A stretch of 64,000 nucleotides of DNA. Source: Otatea glauca (taxonomy: Eukaryota; Streptophyta; Magnoliopsida; Poales; Poaceae). Both the position numbers and the translations under genes were made by a program. Each line of letters starts with the position of its first letter. Positions within the stretch are counted from its first letter, which is position 1. Of the stretch, positions 56,751 through 64,000 are shown in pieces. The stretch covers positions 164,426 through 228,425 of the forward strand of contig JAYEVK010000147.1 in the NCBI GenBank assembly GCA_036346275.1, given 5' to 3'. The notes below the pieces were generated by a model. The model saw nothing but the letters and a program-made list of their open reading frames with translations. It was not told where the DNA came from and did not search any database.

Positions 56751-57734
56751 TGAAGCATCTAGGCCCCAAAATTTTATTATGGTTTTGGTAATTAATGACA
56801 TTACATGTTTTGGACTAGCTATCTATCTTGAGATAAGTGTTTGAACAGGTTAGTCCTCTACATGACTTGAAAGGAAAGGAAAAGGAGAAAGAGTCTTGAA
56901 GATTTTTAATCAAGGTTAAAAGACCCTCGAGAGGTTAGAATAGAGTGTTGAGTTATTTTTAAGAGGAATAGTGCCTAAGAACTTGATTTAATACTAAGTG
57001 TGGAAATGGCTCAAATCATACCTTGAAATCATGCTAGTTGCATTTAGAACAAAGTTTTAAATGTTCATTTTTGACCCAAGTTTTGGTAGGACTACTTGTC
57101 GTATGTAAAAAAATCGGTCTGCGTTGAACCAAAGTTTTTCATTCACGCCGACCAATTGGCCCTGTGGTGGGTGGATGGGTTCACGAGCGGCCCGGTGCAC
57201 TGTGCACCCGACGACGGCCGGGCACCCAGTCGCTTGGGCCCGAGACGGAGCGGCTTGGCCGAGCAAGCGCAATGCATGCGGTGGAGCAAGGCGACGGCGC
57301 GACGAGGCGAAGGCAGCGGGCGGCGCGGAGGAGGAGGTCGGACAACGGTGCACGATCAAAAAGGGCGACACGGCCGAGTTTTTACCTCGCAAAAATAACG
57401 AAACGAAGACGAAACAACTTGGGAGAAGTGGCAAAATAGAACGTGGGATGAGTTGCGCACCGGTGCTCCCATTTATAGAGCGGGAGGAGGACCGGGAAAG
57501 CGCAATCATGAGAAAATGGTGGTGGCGAAAATGGGAAGGCGCGATTTTGCTCGGACTTGGGGATTAGACCATCTCCAACCGTTTCCTGTGGTTTCATTCC
57601 TTCCCATTTTGAAGGGAATCCTTCCCGATTCCATTCCCTTCCCAAAGAATGCACTCCAATGATTCCCTTCGTAAATACCTAACTTTTCCTCATACCCTCT
57701 CATCCAACCCGGCAATTCTATATATTGAGGGGTT
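56751..57734 (+). repeat. Sirevirus-like LTR, copy 2, truncated
   Basis: It starts TGAAGCATCTAGG after a polypurine tract, parallels 48399-49310, and includes the GC-rich insert with its minus-strand TATA box (CTCTATAAATGGG near 57475). It continues ~90 bp beyond the insert of copy 1 and ends at the inverted Tat LTR. Confidence 0.8.
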
Positions 57735-58605
57735 TGTCGCTTCGAGCACGCAAGTAAATTTGTAAGTCTAAGGGCCACACGTTCCCTCTCCTGAATGGTT
57801 AGACTCTAAGCCCAAGGTGTATCTTGGTTGGGCGAATGTCCCTACTCCATTCGTGTGTTGATGTTGTATTTCCTTTGGTGCAGATGACTACACAGAGTTT
57901 ACAAGTGAGAGTGAGAGCTCTAGCACAAGAAGTTAGTTGCTTGTTCGTGAGGACTTGGTCGAGGAGCCGATCCCTCTCCCGAGGGCCCTGCCTCCTTTAT
58001 CTGACATGAAGGGGCGAGGTTACATCGAGAATTGGGAGAGGGAGGCGAAGCAACCCACGCTAGGAGCTTCGGTCTTCATCTTGACGAGTGGTCATCATTC
58101 GCCTTGCCCACGCCGGTCGGTAGTCCCATTAGGCGGGCGATTAGTCGCTCGTCGGAATCGCGCACCGCCTTCTCGCGAGCTCGACGGATGCCGACGTTGT
58201 GGCGTATGACCTGGTGCTACCTCGGGAGGGCGCGCCTCCGCATCAGGCGTGATGGCCGATAGGACCGGGTCCTTGACCCGGCAATCATCATGCTATCTTG
58301 GGAAGGAACCACCGCTCCCGTATGGTCACCTCGATCGATCCCGCCATGGGCACGTGGCCTTGGTGGCGGAGACGACACGCGCCCTCGGGAGGTTGCCTCA
58401 GTCTGGTCGGGGTCGGGGGTGCCCGACCCGCCATGGGGTCGGGAGCCCTACTTTGTCGGGACCGCTCGCCTTGCTAGGTCGGGAGCCCCACTTGGTCGGG
58501 ACCACTCGCCCGCTAGGTCGGGAGCCCCACTTGGTCGGGGCTTGACTTGACGCGGCCTGCTTGTCACCCAGGGCCGTTGGGTACCCCTGGTATGAGTATT
58601 CGTCA
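57735..58605 (-). repeat. Inverted Tat LTR (A)
   Basis: It begins TGTCGCTTCGAGCA and ends GAGTATTCGTCA, the reverse complement of the Tat LTR, with many single-base losses relative to the other copies. Confidence 0.85.
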
Positions 58606-58948
58606 GTGTAGCCCCCGAACCCTCGAGTGGTTTCGTCAGATCCGGTTGGGGGTTGAGTTTGGTTGACGAGATCGTGGTCGTACGCGGTGACCGGGCCTGG
58701 CTGGCCGGTCCGTCTGATTGGGTCGGACGGTTTCCGCCAGGCGTGCTCTTGCGCATCCAGCGGCTACTCAAGATCCTGATCGGGGGCATTCGAGCCGCCG
58801 GAAGCTTTTAATCGCTTTGCTGTGCGCGCCATGCATGGCTTGGCGTGTTTTGACCATGCGTTTCCCTGGCCACTTCGGGGTCCGGTGAAGGGCGCTTCGT
58901 TTTCCGGTGTTTAGCATTTATTCGAGTCGCTGATCTTCCTCCTCCGGG

Positions 58949-59254
58949 TATATAGGAGAGCCACCGCTGCTCGAACGCTTGTCACCTAAACCAGAGTCTT
59001 CTTTCGAACCTCCAATGGCTTCAAGTCATCCGCTGATCTTTAGCTTTGGTGATGACGATGAGGTGGAGGAAGAGGACCCTATGGTCGAGCTCGGGTGAGC
59101 ATGATTAGGAGGAGGCGCCGTGGTTCGCGATATCGCCGCCGCCGACGCTACGCCGAGGTCGCCCCGAAGCTCTTTGAGGTGAGGCGCGCTCTTGGAGGCG
59201 ATGACGCGCGACGCGGCCGGTAGCCGTTAGTCTTGGCGGCAAAGACCGACGGGT
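58949..59254 (+). pseudogene. Tat antisense gene 2 homologue with TATA box
   Basis: TATATAGG at 58949 is followed by the ATG at 59015: MASSHPLIFSFGDDDEVEEE, then a stop at ~59097. The rest is readable only in other frames (GALLEAMTR near 59190, matching GALLEAMAR of the first element). It is homologous to 38713-38946. Function is unknown. Confidence 0.6.
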
Positions 59255-59479
59255 CCGTAATTTGTAGCATAGATAGCACCGTGCCAAATATTCTTGTCGT
59301 CTTGCATGATGTAAGGTTCGAGCTGCTTGGCTTTGCAATAAAATCTCCTTTTCCTTTGTAATCGTGGCGTATGCCCGTATCGTGAGCTTATCCTCGCGCT
59401 CTCTCCGACTAGCCCGCCCCGAGAAATGGCAATCAGTAGGTGATCGCTTCTCCCTGGATGCAGGCCGTCGGATGCACGA

Positions 59480-60310
59480 ACTCGCGAATACTTGTTAGGA
59501 GGTGTCCGAGCGGTCGCTTTAATCGTGGTAGTCGGACACGGGCCTTGGTCGGCCGGACGACTGATGCCTCTCGGGAGGTTCGGTGTCCGAGTTGCTCGCT
59601 TTAACGTCGTGGTGGGACGGGCCTTGGTCGGCCGGGACGACTGATGCCTCTCGGGAGGTTCGGTGTCCGAGTTGCTCGTTAACGTCGTGAATGGGACGGG
59701 CCTTGGTCGGCGGGACGACGATGCCTTCGGAGGTTCGGGTGTCCGAGTTGCTCGCTTAGCGTCGAGTGGGACGGGCCTTGGTCGGCCGGGACGACCGATG
59801 CCTCTCGGGAGGTTCGGTGTTCGAGTTGCTCGCTTAACGTCGAGCCGGACGGGCCTTGGTCGGCCGGGACGACCTGATGCCTCTCGGGAGGTTCGGGTGT
59901 CCGAGTTGCTCGTTAACGTCGTAGCTGGACGGGGCCTTGGTCGGCCGGGACGACCTGATGCCTCTCGGGAGGTTCGGGTGTCCGAGTTGCTCGCTTAGCG
60001 TCGTGGTGGATCGGGCCTTGGTCGGTCGGGACGACTGATGCCTCTTGGGAGGTTCGGTGTCCGAGTTGCTCGCTTAGCGTCAGGTGGGACGGGCCTTGGT
60101 CGGCCGGACGACCGATGCCTCGGGAGGTTCGGTGTCCGAGTTGCTCGCTTAGCGTCGTGGCCGGACGGGCCTTGGTCGGCCGGACGACTGATGCCTCTCG
60201 GGAGGTTGGTGTCCGAGTTGCTCGTTAACGTCGTGGTGGGCGGGGCCTTGGTCGCCGGACGACCGATGCCTCTCGGAGGTTCGGTGTCCGAGTTGCTCGC
60301 TTAGCGCCGA
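59480..60310. repeat. Minisatellite of the Tat relative, ~78-bp unit, about 10 copies
   Basis: The unit runs GGGCCTTGGTCGGCCGGGAC, GACTGATGCCTCTCGGGAGG, TTCGGTGTCCGAGTTGCTCG and ends with a GTCGTGG-type spacer. It is the reverse complement of the 37390-38270 repeat but with the CACGACGTTAA spacer built into every unit. Confidence 0.92.
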
Positions 60311-61062
60311 GCCGGGGCGGCCATTGTCTTTCCCACGTGTACGCCCCATCCGCAGGTGTGGGACCTGGAGGGGGTGAGCGAACGCGCGTTTACCCGCGTT
60401 GGTTTGAACACCGTGCTCGTGGAGCTAATAACGGGTGGTCCGAGTGGGTCCTGGGAGGTCCCTCCCAAGGGGGACCCTTCCGAGCGGACGGTCCCAGAGT
60501 AGGGTGTCCTGGTCCGCTGTGGGGCGACCCATAAAAAACCTTTCTTTACTCGATCCCGTATCGAACTCTGGGCCGTCCGCCGACCCAGAGCACAGCTGGC
60601 TGTTACCCATCGATGGGCTCCCGGGAGAGTGTGAAGTATGGTCTCGGACGCGAGTTTTGGCGATTGGGCGTCGGCCATTCAACCGAGGCCCACTGGGGCT
60701 CGCCATACTCGCCCTTGCTCAACTTTTATCGGGCGGCCTTACACCCATCCGTGGGATTGGCCTTGTAACCCATGACTTTGGTGGGCCTGGCGTGAGCTAT
60801 CGAGCTCTTGCCGTTTTGGGGCCGCAGCGACCCAGCGGGCCTCTCGCACGCGCCCCGGGGCAACTGTCCTGGCCAAAAGGTGGAGACCGAGAGGTCTCAG
60901 GACACGCGGCCCGAGGCGGTGTCTTTTCGGTCCTTGCAGTTGTAAGGTTTAAATGCCGGGAGGAATTGGAAACCGGGCGTTACCAGGTGCCTGGCGCGAC
61001 AGACTAGGGCGTGCGCGACGGTTCGCTCGAGGAGGTGTTTGTTCGGCTGGCGCCCGCTCGTC

Positions 61063-61282
61063 TTCTATAAATACGTCGCTGGGACGTTTTCGGGCAGTCA
61101 CGTGCTCTTGCGCTCCTCATCTTCCAGCCCTTTGCCTAAGACAAGAAAAAGCAACAAAGAGCCAGAGAAGAGAACTCTTAGCCTTCTTCTTTCCTCACCT
61201 TTCCGCCACCTCTTCCCGAGAATATCGTGGCCGGAGTGCTCTGCGCAGACCAGCCGCGCGGTTGGCTTGGTGAAGAAGGGCT
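61063..61282 (+). pseudogene. Tat antisense gene 1 homologue, promoter and first codons only
   Basis: TTCTATAAATACG (61061-61073) is followed by a ~150-bp leader and SWPECSAQTSRAVGLVKKGF, which matches the start of the gene at 36322. The start codon reads ATA instead of ATG. The sequence is cut at 61283 by LTR sequence. Confidence 0.7.
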
Positions 61283-61283
61283 T

Positions 61284-61468
61284 TGACGAATACTTATAAC
61301 AGGGGTACCCCAACGGCCCGGAGTGACGAGTAGGCTGCCTCAAGCATAGCTCGAGCCTAACAGGCCGCTCCAGGCCCGCTACCAACCAAAGTACCTGCAG
61401 GGCCACACAGACGCCCATTCTCGACCGACGAGGTAGGCATCCCGACTGCTGTGGCTCCCGACCTTCGC
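61284..61468 (+). repeat. 185-bp Tat LTR start, opposite orientation
   Basis: TGACGAATACTTATAACAGG starts a plus-oriented LTR fragment that stops at ~61468 and is followed directly by a minus-oriented LTR. This is an inversion breakpoint. Confidence 0.75.
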
Positions 61469-61469
61469 A

Positions 61470-62285
61470 ATGCAAGTAAATTTGTAAGTCTAAGGGGCCA
61501 CGCGTTCCCTCTCCCTGAATGGTTAGACTCGGAGGCCCAAGGTGTATACTGGTTCGGGCCGAATGTCCCTACTCCAGTTCGTGTGTTGTTGTTGTATTTC
61601 CTTTGGTGCAGATGACTACACAGAGTTTACAAGTGAGAGCTGAGAGCTCTAGCACAAGAAGTTAGTTGCTTGTTCGTGAGGACTTGGTCAGAGGAGCCGA
61701 TCCCCTCTCCCAAGGTCTCATGCCTCCTTTATCTGACATGAAGGCGAGTTACATCGAGAATTGGGAGAGGAGGGCGAAGCAACCTCGCTAGGAGCTTCGG
61801 TCTTCGTCTTGACGAGTGGTCATCATTCGCCTTGCCCACGCCGGTCGGTAGTCCCATTGGCGAGGCGATTAGTCGCCGTCGGGAATCGCGACCGCTTTCC
61901 GCGAGCCTGACGGATCTTGGCGTTGTGGCGTATGGTCGGGTGCTACCTCGAGAGGAGCGCACCTCCGTCTTGTCGCGGATCGGGCCGATAGGACCGGTCC
62001 TTGACTTCGCAATCATCATGCTATCTTGGGAAGGAACCACCGCCCCGTATGGTCACCTCGATCGATCCCGCCACGGGCACGTGGCCAACGGTGGCGGAGA
62101 CGACACGCGCCCTCGGGAGGTTGCCTCGATCTGGTCGGGTCGGGGTGCCGACCCGCCGCTGGGGTCGGAGCCCTACTTGGTCGGGATCGCCGCCTCGCTA
62201 GGTCGGGAGCCCCACTTGGTCGGGCTTGACTTGACGCTGCTCGCTTGTCACCCAGGCCGTTGGGTACCCGGTATGAGTATTCGTC
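61470..62285 (-). repeat. Inverted Tat LTR (B)
   Basis: It runs from GCAAGTAAATTTGTAAGTC to GGTATGAGTATTCGTC and matches LTR A. It keeps bases that LTR A lacks in its first half. Confidence 0.82.
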
Positions 62286-62319
62286 GTGGTTGCATTAATC
62301 AAAGTTAGTCACCCACAAC

Positions 62320-63640
62320 CCATTGCCAACCTCACAATGAGTCGATTCATTTCTTCCTAAGTGATGAACAATCCTTTAGTGATGATGAGGACTCCTTCTC
62401 TTAGCAATCGCAAAGGAGGAGGAGATAAGCGCGAGGTAACAACCATCGACGGTGATCGGTTCGAGGCCACGCGGTGATCAACCGAGGTCACGTTGAAGGC
62501 GGCTCGGCTTTATGGTGATTACTTCGCTTCCCCCGTGTGCGGCGACGCATTTTTCAAAGTGAGGTAACAAACCGAGAGTCCTAACAAATATGAATGATGT
62601 ACTTGTAAGGTTTCATTATGTCTATAAGTCGTTTCGCACACGCAGAGTTTGGATGAGCCGCTCCTATTTTTGCGCATAACGAATCTTTGTCGAAGGACAC
62701 GACGCTTGGTTCAAGCAAAGTAGGGATGCAACCGAAGCTTGGTTTGGCACCTCTTCAAAAAGTAACAATGCTCTCCGTCAACTAGCTTACGGTGTTCCTC
62801 GCCGACGCGTGGACGAGTACCTCCGTATTGGGAAAGTACGCCATTGTAGCTCTCAAGAAGTTCGTGAAGGCGGTGGTCCAGTGTTTTGGGAGGAATATCT
62901 CCGATCTCCTAATGCGAAGACATTGGTAGACTCTAGTTGTTGGTAAGCATTCCGGGGTTTCGAATGCTTGGTAGCATCGATTGCATACATTGACTGGAAA
63001 ACCGCCCAAAGCATGGCAAGGGCTTTCACGTGGCATACCGCAAGCCTTCCATAGTCCTCGAGGCGGTTGCTTCGTATGACGTGGATTTGGCATGCTTTTT
63101 CGGATGCCGGAAGCATGAACGATATTAATGTGTTGCACCGTTCTAACATATTTTCTAGAAAATGATGGTACGACTCGAGGTAAACTACATCGTCAATGGC
63201 AATCAGTGCGACATGGGCTACTACCTCGCGGATGGCATTTACCAGAGTGGGCTACCTTCGTCAAGGTGATTGCGTACCGATGGGAAACAAGAGGGTCTAC
63301 TTCTCGCAGATCGATCCTCTGCAAGGAAGGATGTTGAGAGAGCATTTGGAGTGCTCGTGCTAGGTTTGCCATTATACGGGCCCCTACCGATGTTGGCACC
63401 AGAGTACGTTAAGGAATATAATGACCGCATGCATCATTCTTCATAACATGATCGTGGAGGATGAGAGGAACGGGCATCACAGACATTAACTTCGATTTTA
63501 TGGGAACTCCGTCGTTCTGAGGGACGCCACCCAACGGTCGGTCTTGCACCGCATACAAGCAACTCAAAGGCGGAGGATCGCCAACTTCATCATCGGTTGC
63601 AGCGGATCCGGTCGAACACCTTGGTCACGGACGGGATAAT
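62320..63640 (+). pseudogene. PIF/Harbinger transposase, decayed
   Basis: Fragments in several frames follow the order of plant PIF-type (DDE_Tnp_4) transposases: DYFASPVCGDAFFKVR (~62518), KKFVKAVVQCF-like sequence near 62850, GMLGSIDCIHW (~62960, with the first catalytic Asp), a segment with NDINVL-like sequence near 63120, YIVNGNQCDMGYYLADGI-like sequence near 63190, WATFVKVIAYRW (~63250), an ERAFGVL-like segment near 63340 and TACIILHNMIVEDE (~63425). There are many stops and shifts. No terminal repeats were identified. Confidence 0.82.
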
Positions 63641-63825
63641 GCAAGTGTAATAAGCTATGTTTGGTGTGAGATTGTTATGTATCACCGTTAGGTTCAATAA
63701 ATAAGTGCTCAGAACCTTTCGTAAAAGGTTTGTGTGAAATCATGTCTTTCAAGTTCAAGATTCTTTCAAGTTCAAGATCCGTGGTAGTCAAGTTTCGAGA
63801 TTGGTCGGCGTAGATTCTTCAAGTT
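63641..63825. other. Subtelomeric junction, no gene
   Basis: Short direct repeats of TTTCAAGTTCAAGAT lie near 63745-63780, just before the telomere repeat. Confidence 0.5.
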
Positions 63826-64000
63826 CTAGGGTTTAGGGTTTAGGGTTTAGGGTTTTAGGGTTTAGGGGGGTTTAGGGTTTAGGGTTTAGGGTTTAGGGTT
63901 TGGGGTTTAGGGTTTAGGGTTTAGGGTTTAGGGTTTAGGGTTTAGGGTTTAGTTTAGGTTTAGGGTTTAGGGTTTAGGGTTTAGGGTTTAGGGTTTAGGG
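63826..64000 (+). repeat. Telomere repeat array (TTTAGGG)n
   Basis: About 24 TTTAGGG units with a few variants (extra T or G, TTTGGGG, shortened units) run to the last base. The G-rich strand points to the 3' end of the window, as at the right end of a plant chromosome. The array is probably the beginning of a longer telomere. Confidence 0.97.

Larger units (their letters stand above)
52455..57734 (+). mobile_element. Sirevirus-like Copia, 5'-truncated copy 2
   Basis: The structure is as in copy 1 but it starts ~160 bp further upstream in RNase H. It is cut off inside its LTR by the inverted Tat relative at 57735. The offset to copy 1 is a near-constant ~8.36 kb. Confidence 0.88.
57735..62285 (-). 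mobile_element. Inverted, rearranged, pol-less Tat relative
   Basis: Read on the plus strand it runs: inverted LTR (57735-58605), inverted polypurine region, small antisense gene 2 (59015), minisatellite (59480-60310), a segment like inverted 36320-37270 (to ~61280), the first codons of antisense gene 1 (61226-61276), a 185-bp LTR start in the opposite orientation (61284-61468), and a second inverted LTR (to 62285). Gag and pol are wholly absent. It is probably a deletion derivative with a local inversion. Confidence 0.82.

Noticed and set aside
58249..58550. Plus-strand ORFs in the inverted Tat LTR
   Set aside because: These are frames in GC-rich LTR sequence with repeated LVGTTRPLGREPH-type peptides from LTR-internal repeats.

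Overview
The window looks like the end of a grass (Poaceae) chromosome. The last ~175 bases are an array of the plant telomere repeat TTTAGGG, running G-rich toward the 3' end. Everything before it is plant-like: Tat-lineage Ty3/Gypsy elements with antisense genes, a Sirevirus-type Copia 3' half, CACTA, hAT, Mutator-like and PIF/Harbinger remains, a plant mobile domain, and a DUF1618 gene (a family strongly expanded in grasses). I can support only one plausibly functional host gene. The species cannot be named from the sequence alone.

Layout. 1-2383: an LTR-like AT-rich stretch and a Ty3/Gypsy remnant whose pol centre is deleted. 2389-7323: a complete, apparently very young Copia element with LTRs identical by eye, a perfect 5-bp target duplication and one uninterrupted 1445-aa polyprotein. 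7329-10270: decayed repeats, including a tRNA-like segment. 10315-12784 (minus): a spliced DUF1618 gene. 12912-17478: a 4.6-kb palindromic, Mutator-like structure with ~1.9-kb arms around a broken plant mobile domain, inserted ~40 bp upstream of the TATA box of that gene. 17504-18140: another foldback. 19457-20307: a hAT MITE with a perfect 8-bp TSD.

22.2-41.5 kb: the 3' part of a CACTA element (Ptta-type ORF, Ulp1-like protease, subterminal repeats, right terminus at 41549). A 14.8-kb Tat-lineage Gypsy element (25530-40328) is nested in it. The Tat element has decayed gag-pol, two antisense genes each preceded by a TATA box, and a 52-bp minisatellite. 41.9-42.9 kb: hAT transposase pseudogene. 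44.3-50.2 and 52.5-57.7 kb: two near-identical 5'-truncated Sirevirus-like copies. Each carries the end of RNase H, a long 3' ORF and an LTR (partial in copy 2) with an internal GC-rich insert. A Nudix hydrolase gene fragment and a hAT MITE lie between them. 57.7-62.3 kb: a rearranged, inverted, pol-less relative of the Tat element. 62.4-63.6 kb: PIF/Harbinger transposase pseudogene. 63.8-64.0 kb: telomere repeat.

How the pieces fit. This is a nested subtelomeric transposon landfill rather than a pathway. The most interesting items are the giant palindrome abutting the DUF1618 core promoter, the paired antisense genes of the Tat family conserved in two separate copies with their own TATA boxes, and the duplicated Sirevirus 3' ORF whose two copies are broken only by single-base differences, mostly homopolymer lengths. 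That last pattern could be assembly error rather than biology. All identities and boundaries were judged by eye.
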